Assembly (NCBI GenBank): GCA_963728545.1
Contig: CAVSKO010000002.1
Coordinates: 806,001 to 870,000, forward strand
From: DASUNP01 sp963728545
GTDB taxonomy: Bacteria; Acidobacteriota; Blastocatellia; UBA7656
Length of the DNA: 64,000 bases
Direction: 5' to 3'
Position numbers and translations under genes: made by a program. The notes below the pieces were generated by a model. The model worked only from the letters and a program-made list of their open reading frames with translations. It was not told where the DNA came from and did not search any database. The stretch's first letter is position 1, and each line of letters starts with the position of its first letter. Of this stretch, positions 25,271 through 32,686 are shown piece after piece.

Positions 25271-25843
25271 TCATTTCTTACTGAGTTCTGCGATTGCGGC
25301 AAGCACTTCTTCGCTATGTGTCACAGGTTTTACTGACATGAAGACCTTAGCGATCTTGCCGTCGGGGCCGATTAGGAAGGTATTTCGGGCTGAATAGATA
25401 TTGCCGTTATACTCCATCTTCGAGCCGTACATCTCAGAGACTTTCTTATCCGTGTCGGCGAGCAGCTTGAAGTTCAGCCCCTCTTTTTCACAGAAGCTCT
25501 TGTGCGAATCGACCGAGTCGGTGCTCACGCCGAGGATCACCGCGTTTGCTTTCTCGTAGTGGGCGCTGTCGCGCTTAAAGTTTCTCGCCTCAAGCGTGCA
25601 GCCAGAGGTGAAGTCCTTCGGATAAAAGTAGAGCACCACCCATTTCCCGTGAAACTGTTTTAGCGAGACTTGCTTCCCTTCGTCGTTCATAAGGGTGAAT
25701 TCAGGAGCGACTTGCCCGGCTTTCGGGGCCGCCTCAGCGTTTGTTACAGGTGGTGCCGGCTTCGATTCTGCTTTCTCTTGAGCATAAACGGCGATTAAAG
25801 AAAGGCTCAAACAAAGCATTAGACCCAGGATAATTCTCTTCAT
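25271..25843 (-). CDS. secreted peroxiredoxin (BCP/PrxQ type)
   Basis: 190 residues from ATG 25843 with GGAGG upstream; the open frame extends 63 codons further but overlaps the puuD-like gene. The signal peptide MKRIILGLMLCLSLSLIAVYAQ directs it to the periplasm. The AhpC/TSA domain has APEFTLMNDEGKQVSLKQFHGKWVVLYFYPKDFTSGCTLEARNF with the peroxidatic cysteine; another cysteine is in SHKSFCEKEGLNF. It reduces peroxides with thiol partners. Periplasmic location is less usual for BCP. Confidence 0.9.
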   Translation of the reverse strand: MKRIILGLMLCLSLSLIAVYAQEKAESKPAPPVTNAEAAPKAGQVAPEFTLMNDEGKQVSLKQFHGKWVVLYFYPKDFTSGCTLEARNFKRDSAHYEKANAVILGVSTDSVDSHKSFCEKEGLNFKLLADTDKKVSEMYGSKMEYNGNIYSARNTFLIGPDGKIAKVFMSVKPVTHSEEVLAAIAELSKK

Positions 25844-25959
25844 AAACGATCTACCTCCGTTTTCTTTTGCCTCAAGCATTCGCCACTTAAAATTTCCAAA
25901 TGCTTGAACTGCTTCAACACTGTGCGGGCGGCAATCATCAGGATCACCGCCCAAATTAT

Positions 25960-26778
25960 TTACTTGCCTATCCAACCGCCGAAGTGCTCGGTCAGAGCCG
26001 CCATAAAGAACAGCATAGGGATAGACAACCATGTATTTGTGCGCGAGGCCAGAAAGGCTACGCGGGCAAGCTTGGCCGACTCAGCAGGGATAGGGGTTCC
26101 CTTCTCTGCGTTATTGGCGGTCCAGCCGATGATTCTCTTTTGATTCGGCCAGATGATGCCCCATACATTCAAAAGCATCCATATCCCCAAGGCGCCGCCG
26201 ATGCCTATCGAGTAGGTGTTCGTGCTTCCTTTATCCCCAAGTTGCGAGTAAAGCCATTCAACACTTACGACTGCAAGAATCAATGCCAGAACGCCTATGA
26301 TGACCGCCAGCACCCAGCCGTTATTGACGCTCTTCATAGCGACCATGCCTATAGCGAATATGACAGCGATGATCACTAACCAGACCAGGAGTATCAGCCA
26401 GGGATTCTTCCCCGCGTTGCGGGCTTCAGGGGCGACTCTGTACATCGCAAAATAGGTCAACCCGATCAGCACCGTGAGTACCGCGCCCCAGCGAAACCAC
26501 CATAGCGCGCGAGGCATCAATTGCGGAATGACCTTCCCTTTTGTTGGCCCATCGAGGACTTTCATCAGACTGACGTTGACCAGGTTGAAGAAATACAGAT
26601 GACCTATCCAGACAATCCCGAACAGGATGTGCAACCATCTCAGGAGCAATTTCACATAAGCTTCTACCTGGGGAGATCCGTCTGGCTCGGTCGGCAGCTT
26701 GAAAATACCATCTTGCAGAAATGCAAGAATGGGATGAAATACCAAATCCGGCAGGGCAAGAAGAAAGTCTGGCAGCAT
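25960..26778 (-). CDS. PuuD-like (DUF989) integral membrane protein without cytochrome c domain
   Basis: 272 residues with a perfect TAAGGAGG site. Eight or so hydrophobic helices. The segment LLLRWLHILFGIVWIGHLYFFNLVNV followed by PQLMPRALWWFRWGAVLTVLIGLTYF is the conserved core of the membrane domain of urate hydroxylase PuuD. The C-terminal cytochrome c domain of full-length PuuD (CxxCH) is absent, and the protein ends ALTEHFGGWIGK. No purine-catabolism gene is nearby, so urate oxidation is only one possibility. A consensus promoter lies 80 bp upstream, and the peroxiredoxin gene follows 116 bp downstream. Confidence 0.75.
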   Translation of the reverse strand: MLPDFLLALPDLVFHPILAFLQDGIFKLPTEPDGSPQVEAYVKLLLRWLHILFGIVWIGHLYFFNLVNVSLMKVLDGPTKGKVIPQLMPRALWWFRWGAVLTVLIGLTYFAMYRVAPEARNAGKNPWLILLVWLVIIAVIFAIGMVAMKSVNNGWVLAVIIGVLALILAVVSVEWLYSQLGDKGSTNTYSIGIGGALGIWMLLNVWGIIWPNQKRIIGWTANNAEKGTPIPAESAKLARVAFLASRTNTWLSIPMLFFMAALTEHFGGWIGK

Positions 26779-26857
26779 ACATCCTCCTTAAGGTTTTAGT
26801 TTAGCAGTCCTGATCTGTAAAACGTCTTAAACTGGATACGGATGGCTTAAGAGGCTC

Positions 26858-26886
26858 AATATAAATTTCCATTCACTCCGTGTCAA
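26858..26886 (-). promoter_or_regulatory. strong sigma-70 promoter for the puuD-like gene
   Basis: On the minus strand: consensus TTGACA (26886-26881), a 17-base spacer and TATATT (26863-26858). It is the best promoter match in the window. Confidence 0.75.
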
Positions 26887-27040
26887 CGTCAAACGGGCAA
26901 AGTCTTTATAATAAGACCTACAATAAAGCCGGGTGTGTGTGCGGAAACAAAGCATCCAGGTCGCATCAAAAAGGCGAGTCCACTTATCGCCTATGACATT
27001 AAAAGACTGGCAGAGCCTGGCGGGTCGGCACAATCAATAA

Positions 27041-27080
27041 GTTGCCGTGAGAGCCGCTCAAGACGATCTCTCACGGCAAC
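27041..27080 (-). terminator. hairpin downstream of the ErpA-type gene
   Basis: A perfect 13-bp inverted repeat GTTGCCGTGAGAG / CTCTCACGGCAAC with a 14-base loop, 52 bp past the carrier stop. The following bases on the minus strand (TTATTGATTG) are only moderately T-rich, so its strength as a terminator is uncertain. Confidence 0.55.
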
Positions 27081-27132
27081 ACGCAGTAAATCTTGCGCGG
27101 GCAGTAGAGCCAAGCGGAAGGTTTCCGTGGCG

Positions 27133-27459
27133 CTACACCGAAAACGAGCTGCCGCACCCGCAACTGCCGGTCGCGTTGGGATTGCTAAACGTAAAGCCCG
27201 ATCCCATCACGGAGTTTACATAATCGACCTGCACGCCATCCAAATACTGGCGCGAGAACATATTGACAAAGACCTTCAGACCGTTGTGATCTATTATGTC
27301 GTCGCCCTGGCGCGGCCCGTCTTCGATCTGCATCGAATACGAAAAACCGCTGCACCCGCCCGGCACAACTCGTATTCTCAGCCCTGCCTCCGGACCAGCG
27401 TTTTCCGACTCGATGAATTTCTTTACTTCGGTAAGAGCAGTTTCAGTTAGTGTCAGCAT
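27133..27459 (-). CDS. erpA: A-type iron-sulfur carrier (ErpA/IscA family)
   Basis: 108 residues, normal length. The three cluster-binding cysteines are C36 (VVPGGCSGFSY), C100 and C102 (GSCGCGSSF). MLTLTETALTEVKKFI and FVNMFSRQYLDGVQVDYVNSVMGSGFTFSNPNA are conserved. It delivers Fe-S clusters to apo-proteins. ErpA cannot be separated from IscA or SufA by eye. It is downstream of the NifU-like and Mrp genes on the same strand, 30 bp after the former, and likely co-transcribed. Confidence 0.92.
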   Translation of the reverse strand: MLTLTETALTEVKKFIESENAGPEAGLRIRVVPGGCSGFSYSMQIEDGPRQGDDIIDHNGLKVFVNMFSRQYLDGVQVDYVNSVMGSGFTFSNPNATGSCGCGSSFSV

Positions 27460-27489
27460 CCTTGTTTCCTCGTTATAAGAATATTTCAG

Positions 27490-27813
27490 TTACAAAGTTA
27501 TAGGGCTACTTGCTTCGCCCGGAAGCTCGGCTCGAAGCTCGCCAAAATCTGGTATAGCTTCCCGAAGAGCACGCTCGATACCAAACTTTAGAAGCAGCGT
27601 AGAACTTGCGCAAGCAGTGAAGCTGCCTCGCAAGCTAACCGAAGCATTCCGGCCAGTCACTTCGATAAGCTCGATCTCTCCGCCTTCGAATACAACCGCC
27701 GGGCGAACTCGCCCGATCACCGCTTGAACTTCATCGAAGCTTATCGAGTCTCTTCTCTTCATCAAGCTACTGCCTGTCGATCTACGGACGCGAGCCTTAA
27801 AGCTCTTTAACAT
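27490..27813 (-). CDS. NifU C-terminal-domain-like protein with a degenerate CxxC
   Basis: 107 residues; an internal ATG at 27762 (MKRRDSISFDEV) is an alternative start giving 90 residues. The sequence VQAVIGRVRPAVVFEGGEIELIEVTGRNASVSLRGSFTACASSTLLLKFGIERALREAIPDF follows the NifU/Nfu C-terminal domain throughout. The normal GxCxGCxSS is here GSFTACASS: the first cysteine is phenylalanine, leaving one. Canonical Nfu holds a 4Fe-4S cluster at a dimer interface with two cysteines per subunit, so cluster binding is doubtful or altered. It sits between mrp and the ErpA-type gene. Confidence 0.75.
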   Translation of the reverse strand: MLKSFKARVRRSTGSSLMKRRDSISFDEVQAVIGRVRPAVVFEGGEIELIEVTGRNASVSLRGSFTACASSTLLLKFGIERALREAIPDFGELRAELPGEASSPITL

Positions 27814-27856
27814 TATAACCCAACCGATGCGCCGCTACCATACCGTCAAACTTCGA

Positions 27857-28729
27857 TTAGACGGTAAAAGCATCTCCACGGCTGTCGCTCATGTCCAGTA
27901 TAGGCAAGCCCCCGCCTTTTTTCGCCAGCGTCTTTATCTCATCCTCGACGCCTTCAGCGATTCCAAGAAAAGCGGCGGCCTGTGGACTGTCGGGAGACCC
28001 TATCACAACCGGCACGCCCGCATCGCCCGCTTCGCGCACTATGGACGAAAGCGGCACCTGACCGAGCAGCCTGGTCCGGTAGCGCGTAGCCAGCTCTTGC
28101 CCGCCGCCCGCCCCGAAGATGTCGTGGCGCTCAGAGCAATTCGGGCATACGAAATAGCTCATATTCTCCACAACGCCAAGGAGAGGGATCTGTACCTGCT
28201 CGAACATATTGATCGCCTTGCGCACGTCGGCCATTGCAACTTCCTGCGGCGTTGTAACCACGACCGCGCCCTGTACCGGGACCAGTTGAGCAAGGCTCAA
28301 CTGCGCATCGCCAGTCCCTGGCGGCATATCAACTATCAAGTAATCAAGCGCGCCCCATTCGACATCATAAAGAAACTGTTTAACTGCGGTGTGGAGCATC
28401 GGGCCGCGCCATACAACAGGCTTATCCCCTGGGTTCAGAAAACCCAAAGACATTACCTTTATCGCATGTTTTTCGAGCGGGAGAAGTTTCTGGCCGCTAA
28501 CTCCGGGCTGTTCGTTCAAGCCGATCATGATCGGCACGTTAGGGCCGTAGACATCCGTATCCAGGAGCCCTACTTTTGCCCCGCGTTTGGCGAGCGCTAC
28601 GGCCAGATTGACCGCTACGGTTGACTTGCCGACGCCTCCCTTGCCCGAGCTGACGGCTATAATATTTCGCACTCCGGGGACAGCCTGTTTACCGGTCGTC
28701 GCCGGGTTCCTCGGCACATTTGCTTGCAT
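27857..28729 (-). CDS. mrp: Mrp/ApbC (NBP35-like) Fe-S carrier ATPase, short form
   Basis: 290 residues from ATG 28729 (AAGGGAG at long spacing; an in-frame GTG 21 bases upstream is possible). The deviant Walker A is SSGKGGVGKSTVAVNLA; then VGLLDTDVYGPNVP, DYLIVDMPPGTGD and the Mrp-specific ENMSYFVCPNCSERHDIFG with the CxxC that bridges a 4Fe-4S cluster at the dimer interface. The N-terminal MIP18/DUF59 domain present in many bacterial Mrp proteins is missing. It is divergent from the encapsulin gene, sharing a 124-bp space. Confidence 0.92.
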   Translation of the reverse strand: MQANVPRNPATTGKQAVPGVRNIIAVSSGKGGVGKSTVAVNLAVALAKRGAKVGLLDTDVYGPNVPIMIGLNEQPGVSGQKLLPLEKHAIKVMSLGFLNPGDKPVVWRGPMLHTAVKQFLYDVEWGALDYLIVDMPPGTGDAQLSLAQLVPVQGAVVVTTPQEVAMADVRKAINMFEQVQIPLLGVVENMSYFVCPNCSERHDIFGAGGGQELATRYRTRLLGQVPLSSIVREAGDAGVPVVIGSPDSPQAAAFLGIAEGVEDEIKTLAKKGGGLPILDMSDSRGDAFTV

Positions 28730-28838
28730 TCGCTTTATTGCTCCCTTCACTCTTCGCTTCGCTTTTACTCTGCGATTTAAAGTGTACATTCAAGAAGGAA
28801 ACAATCAAAGTCGTTATCGAATACATCAGCCATTCGGC

Positions 28839-28844
28839 TATAAT
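28839..28844 (+). promoter_or_regulatory. minus 10 element immediately upstream of the encapsulin gene
   Basis: A perfect TATAAT ends 9 bases before ATG 28854. No Shine-Dalgarno sequence lies between, so the transcript would be leaderless or nearly so. The minus 35 (around 28815) is not convincing. Confidence 0.4.
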
Positions 28845-28853
28845 CAACGGTCA

Positions 28854-29681
28854 ATGAACAGATTCTTTCACAAAGGGAATCCTCTAGCCCCTGAAGAATG
28901 GGAGCGACTCTTAAAAGTAGTTAGAGGCGTGAGCAACGCGACCGTAGCTCGCCGATTCATACAGACAACTGGTCCGCTCGGCGCAGGCGTACAGACGGTG
29001 CCGACTGAGACACTCGTCGGGATTACCGAAGGATATAAAAACAGACTCGGGGAAGACGGGACGCGGGTAGTAGCCGGAAAAAGGAGCAGCGAGATCATCC
29101 CTATAATCTCAAAAGATTTTGTGCTCCACTGGCGCGACCTGGATGAGGCGCGGCAGACTGCTCAGCCTCTCTCTTTTGCAAAGGCCGCCGCAGCCGCCGC
29201 CAGTTGCGCGCGTACCGAAGACAAGCTCGTTTTTTACGGTCACAGCGTCTATGGTTATGACGGATTGATGACCGTTGAAGGTCGCAATATCCTGACGGGA
29301 CTCCATTGGGGAGATGCAGGCGATGCGTTCAACAATTTCACACAAATGACACGGATTTTGATGGCGCGAGGTTACAACGGCCCCTTCGCCGCCGTGGTCC
29401 ACCCCCGCATCTATGCGGATATGCACAGAGTTTTGGAAGGCTCTTCGTTGCTAGAGATTTCTCACGTGAATGCGCTTCTGACCGCCGGGGTGTTCAGGTC
29501 GTCGCTGCTCGCCCCGAGGTCGGGATTTGTAGTCTCAACCGGAGTAGAGAACCTGAAATTGATAGTCTCTGTCAATGCGAGCATAGCTTTCTTGGGGGCA
29601 AAACAGATGAACCTTCCCTTCCGCGTCTTCAAGGCCATATACTTGCGTATTCTACAAAGCGACGCAATCTGTACGTTTTAA
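28854..29681 (+). CDS. encapsulin nanocompartment shell protein (family 1-like, HK97 fold)
   Basis: 275 residues, close to family-1 encapsulins (about 265-285). The N-terminus NRFFHKGNPLAPEEWERLLKVV, then ARRFIQTTGPLGAGVQTVP, matches the shell pattern 'APLT..WE.ID...GRRFV.V.GP.G'. The middle has SKDFVLHWRDLDEA, CARTEDKLVFYG and YDGLMTVEGRN, equivalent to the spine-helix and 'E.FRG....G..GL' region. The later part has FAAVVHPRIYADMHRVL, GFVVSTGVENLKLIVSVNASIAFLGA and LPFRVFKAIYLRIL. Such shells enclose cargo enzymes that carry a C-terminal targeting peptide. I find no ferritin-like protein, peroxidase or typical LTVGSL-type tail in the neighbouring proteins. A 97-residue gene follows after 18 bp. 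Confidence 0.82.
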   Translation: MNRFFHKGNPLAPEEWERLLKVVRGVSNATVARRFIQTTGPLGAGVQTVPTETLVGITEGYKNRLGEDGTRVVAGKRSSEIIPIISKDFVLHWRDLDEARQTAQPLSFAKAAAAAASCARTEDKLVFYGHSVYGYDGLMTVEGRNILTGLHWGDAGDAFNNFTQMTRILMARGYNGPFAAVVHPRIYADMHRVLEGSSLLEISHVNALLTAGVFRSSLLAPRSGFVVSTGVENLKLIVSVNASIAFLGAKQMNLPFRVFKAIYLRILQSDAICTF

Positions 29682-29699
29682 ATATTGAGACGAAGAAAA

Positions 29700-29993
29700 A
29701 TGAGCGATCAAGGAAAGACTGAGCAAGACTATCTGGCTGTGGTCGAGCGCGAGCTTTCGCGTTACGAGCATCCCTTATTCGAATGGACGGCGGCCTCCGT
29801 GGAAAACGGCATACAGGTCATCGTCCATCTGAAGATGGAAGGCCTTCACGACGATCCTTATAGATTTCTGTTAACACCGCGCGAGTTAAATGCGCGAGCC
29901 TTCCAGTGGGACTTTCAACGGCAGTTATATAATTACCTGCACGATTACCTCATAGAGATGTTCACGCGAAGCCCGCAGATACACGAGTACTAG
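29700..29993 (+). CDS. 97-residue protein of unknown function in the encapsulin operon
   Basis: The start is ATG 29700 (GAGACGAAG nearby); an in-frame ATG at 29685 would almost abut the encapsulin stop. The product is hydrophilic and mixed alpha/beta: a helix (TEQDYLAVVERELSRY), strands (FEWTAASVENGIQVIVHLKME), then a helical, aromatic-rich half (RAFQWDFQRQLYNYLHDYLIEMFTR) ending SPQIHEY. There is no cysteine, signal peptide or recognisable metal-binding motif, and no canonical encapsulin targeting tail. I do not recognise the family. Co-transcription with the shell gene makes it a candidate cargo, adaptor or shell-associated factor. It converges on the XerC/D gene. Confidence 0.65.
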   Translation: MSDQGKTEQDYLAVVERELSRYEHPLFEWTAASVENGIQVIVHLKMEGLHDDPYRFLLTPRELNARAFQWDFQRQLYNYLHDYLIEMFTRSPQIHEY

Positions 29994-29994
29994 G

Positions 29995-30876
29995 CTAAGC
30001 TCTGGGATGAAATTTCTTATAAACCTCGCGCAAGCGTTCATTGGTGATATGCGTGTATATCTGTGTTGTGCTGATGTCGCTGTGGCCAAGCATCATTTGC
30101 ACCGAACGCAAGTCGGCCCCGTTCTCTAACAGGTGCGTGGCAAAGCTGTGCCTCAGAAGATGCGGAGTGATATGGCCTATCCCAGCTTTTTCTCCGTAGG
30201 TAACAATCAGCTTCCAAAAAACCTGCCTGGTCAAAGGCTGCCCCTTCGCATTTACGAATAGATTTAAGCTCGCCTTTCCATTTAGAAGCCGCGTGCGTGC
30301 GGTAAGATATTTTCTCGTCCAGTTGATCGCGCTTTGCCCAAGGGGAACGGTTCTTTCTTTGCTCCCCTTCCCAAGCGTTAATAAAAAGCCAAGATCGAGG
30401 TTCAAATCTGAAATCTTTAACGTGACAAGCTCGGAAACTCTCAATCCCGTCGCGTAGAGGACTTCAAGCATAGCCTTATCTCTCAAACCCAGATCGGTAG
30501 AGACATCTGGACTATCAAGCAATCGATCCACCTCTTCCGTCAGCAGAAACTTTGGGAGCGATTGCCAGGATTTTGGGCTTTCAAGGTTTGCGCTCGGGTC
30601 GCGGTTGAGATGACCGTCTAAGACCAGGAACTTATAAAGGCTTCGCACGGTCACAAGCGCCCTGGCAATGCTTCGAGCTTCAAGCCCCGTCTTATGAAGA
30701 TGCTGGATAAAATTCTTCAAATCTTCTCTTTCGACCGATAAGAGATTCTTGCCGCGCTCATCGGCAAAGCGGCTCAATTTTTCCAGGTCGTTGCGGTAGG
30801 CAATCAAGGTATTCTGAGAAAGCCCTTTTTCAACGCGCAGGTAATCCAGAAAGCTCTCTTCTATTCTTCCAGCCAT
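29995..30876 (-). CDS. xerD: tyrosine recombinase XerC/XerD
   Basis: 293 residues. A SAM-like core-binding domain (about 5-90) is followed by the catalytic domain, whose residues are all visible: Arg in ATGLRVSELV, Lys in LGKGSKERTVPL, HxxR in HLLRHSFATHL, His in LGHSDISTTQIYTH and Tyr in IYTH. It resolves chromosome dimers at dif. XerC versus XerD is not certain. The chromosomal housekeeping context and lack of attachment sites speak against a phage integrase. Confidence 0.9.
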   Translation of the reverse strand: MAGRIEESFLDYLRVEKGLSQNTLIAYRNDLEKLSRFADERGKNLLSVEREDLKNFIQHLHKTGLEARSIARALVTVRSLYKFLVLDGHLNRDPSANLESPKSWQSLPKFLLTEEVDRLLDSPDVSTDLGLRDKAMLEVLYATGLRVSELVTLKISDLNLDLGFLLTLGKGSKERTVPLGQSAINWTRKYLTARTRLLNGKASLNLFVNAKGQPLTRQVFWKLIVTYGEKAGIGHITPHLLRHSFATHLLENGADLRSVQMMLGHSDISTTQIYTHITNERLREVYKKFHPRA

Positions 30877-31052
30877 CTCGATCCACTCCTTCGGAAGGGT
30901 TGACTGCCGTACGGAATCTTTGACATATTCTATACGAATCGCCTGTAGAATAGAATTCAGACTTGGCGCTTCAGATAGTTATCATTCTGGCTCGTCCAGT
31001 TTAGTAAAGCGAGAACGCTTAAGAACTTACTTAAAGCCGGCAGGAATAATCA

Positions 31053-32108
31053 ATGAAATTGAAAGAGATCGCCGACCGACTATCTGCCATTGTAGAAGGA
31101 GATAGCTCGGTTGAGATAACAGGAGTGGCGACACTGGAAAAGGCATATATCGGCGATCTCAGTTTTCTGGCAAACGCAAAATACTATCGCGATGCGAAGG
31201 CCACGTCAGCTTCGGCCATAATTGTAGGGAATGACTGCCCTTCCCTGGACCGCCCCCTGCTGAGACACGAAAATCCTTATCTTACGTTCGCAAAGGCTGT
31301 CGAGATATTCTATTTACCGGCAAAGCCGAAACCCTTTATCCATCCTACTGCCTGGATTTCCGACAAAGCAAAAATAGGGAAAGCTGTTACGGTCGGAGCA
31401 TATAGTTTTATTGCCGACGGAGCAGTTATCGAGGACCGTGTGATAATCGCCCCTCACTGCACGATTAATGAGGGAGTCGTTATTGGCGAGGACTCGATTA
31501 TAGACGCGGGCTGCGTGATCCAGCATCAAGTATCAATCGGGAAAAGGTGCATAATTCAAAGTAATTCTGTTGTTGGCTCAGACGGATTTGGCTACGCCAG
31601 ACAAGATGACGGCACGTGGTACAAGATATATCAGGCCGGCACCGTTGTCATAGAGGATGACGTCGAGATAGGCGCGTGCTCGACTATTGATCGAGCGACA
31701 CTGGGCGAGACGAGAATAGATCGAGGCGCAAAACTCGATAATCTCGTTCAAATCGGGCATGCCTGTATAGTGGGCGAAAACAGTATGCTCTGCTCACAGG
31801 TCGGACTTGCGGGGTCAACAAAAATCGGGAAGAATGCGATCCTTGCAGGACAGGCTGGCTCTGCCGGCCATCTGACTTTGGGCGACGGGGTGATCGTAAC
31901 CGGGCAGACAGGTATTCCAGGAGATGTCGAGGCCGGAAAAATAATCTCAGGTTCCCCGGCAATCGATAACAGACAGTGGCTAAAATCTACCGCCGTATTT
32001 GCCCGATTGCCCGAGATACAAAAGCATGTCCGCGAACTCGAAAAAAGAGTGAACTCACTTGAGAAAGAACTTGATGTGTCACGTGACACAAAATCAAAAA
32101 ACGGATAA
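31053..32108 (+). CDS. lpxD: UDP-3-O-acylglucosamine N-acyltransferase LpxD
   Basis: 351 residues with an AGGA site. The N-terminal uridine-binding domain (about 1-100, with VATLEKAYIGDLSFLANAKYY) is followed by left-handed beta-helix hexapeptide repeats (about 105-300) and a C-terminal helix. The catalytic His is in DNLVQIGHACIVGEN; NSVVGSDGFGYARQDDGTWYKIYQAGTVVIEDDVEIGACSTIDRATLGET is conserved. It adds the N-linked acyl chain in lipid A synthesis, so the organism makes LPS. No lpxA, lpxB or fabZ is adjacent. The parS-like palindrome lies in its last codons. Confidence 0.95.
   Translation: MKLKEIADRLSAIVEGDSSVEITGVATLEKAYIGDLSFLANAKYYRDAKATSASAIIVGNDCPSLDRPLLRHENPYLTFAKAVEIFYLPAKPKPFIHPTAWISDKAKIGKAVTVGAYSFIADGAVIEDRVIIAPHCTINEGVVIGEDSIIDAGCVIQHQVSIGKRCIIQSNSVVGSDGFGYARQDDGTWYKIYQAGTVVIEDDVEIGACSTIDRATLGETRIDRGAKLDNLVQIGHACIVGENSMLCSQVGLAGSTKIGKNAILAGQAGSAGHLTLGDGVIVTGQTGIPGDVEAGKIISGSPAIDNRQWLKSTAVFARLPEIQKHVRELEKRVNSLEKELDVSRDTKSKNG
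32075..32090. promoter_or_regulatory. candidate parS (ParB-binding) site
   Basis: TGTGTCACGTGACACA is a perfect 16-bp palindrome that differs from the bacterial parS consensus TGTTTCACGTGAAACA at two symmetrical positions (14 of 16 identical). It is 597 bp from the end of the parB gene. Confidence 0.6.
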
Positions 32109-32138
32109 CCCCTAAGATTCATAGTTTATGGCATAAAT

Positions 32139-32684
32139 ATGAAGGTAAAAATTGAAGATTTAGGATCACAGCGGATAAAGAATCTGGAAGCGAATGTAGA
32201 AAAAGTTTTGGATATTGTCCCGGTCGAACACCTGCGCGGATTCACAAAGCTTGTCTTTGTTGACCTGGTGACCGAACCGAGACTTTCTGCGGCTCAACGA
32301 TCTAGCCTTCCCGCCTTGTACCATCCGAGGATGGGCGGGCAGATGGCCTGGGGCGAAGTTGCCATGTCGGTGCTTGCCCCACCGAAGAAGTTCCCCAAAG
32401 GCCTGCTAAATCGTCTCACGATTAAAGCGGCGATCGCTCAAGTAATTCTTTCACTTCTTGCTCAGCATTACTATCTCACTTTATCCAAAGGCATAAAGAA
32501 GAATCAGTTAGAGTTAGCCTGTCGGCAATATGTTGAGAAGTATTTCGATAAATGGAGGGAGAATCAGGGCGGGCTGCGAGTCCGCTTGATGAAACCTTTT
32601 AAGCCTTATCTGGATAAGCTATCGAAAAAGCTGGCAAAGAAATACCGAGAAGAGATGGAGCGAAAGAAGCTCCAGGAAAAGTAG
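32139..32684 (+). CDS. hypothetical protein
   Basis: 181 residues, with no clear ribosome-binding site, 30 bp after lpxD. It starts with a short domain (KVKIEDLGSQRIKNLEANVEKVLDIVPVEHLRGFTKLVFVDLV), continues with ALYHPRMGGQMAWGEVAMSVL and a hydrophobic helix ending SLLAQHYYLTL, and ends in a very basic helical tail (YLDKLSKKLAKKYREEMERKKLQEK). The layout recalls degenerate zincin-like proteins (a helix with His following a metal-protease-like region), but no HExxH is present. Function unknown. Confidence 0.65.
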   Translation: MKVKIEDLGSQRIKNLEANVEKVLDIVPVEHLRGFTKLVFVDLVTEPRLSAAQRSSLPALYHPRMGGQMAWGEVAMSVLAPPKKFPKGLLNRLTIKAAIAQVILSLLAQHYYLTLSKGIKKNQLELACRQYVEKYFDKWRENQGGLRVRLMKPFKPYLDKLSKKLAKKYREEMERKKLQEK

Positions 32685-32686
32685 AG

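Larger units (their letters stand above)
26779..27132. other. intergenic region with one promoter and one hairpin, no gene
   Basis: The 354 bp between the puuD-like gene and the Fe-S carrier gene contain no convincing reading frame on either strand. The identifiable elements are the minus-strand promoter at 26858-26886 and the hairpin at 27041-27080. Confidence 0.7.

Noticed and set aside
29458..29473. Second parS-like site with CACGTG in the encapsulin gene
   Set aside because: Only 11 of 16 positions fit and it is not a full palindrome; CACGTG alone occurs by chance. The same holds for the CACGTG near 19571.
28854..29681. HK97-fold shell gene as part of a prophage
   Set aside because: No terminase, portal, protease, tail or lysis gene is near, and the sequence follows encapsulin rather than phage capsid motifs.
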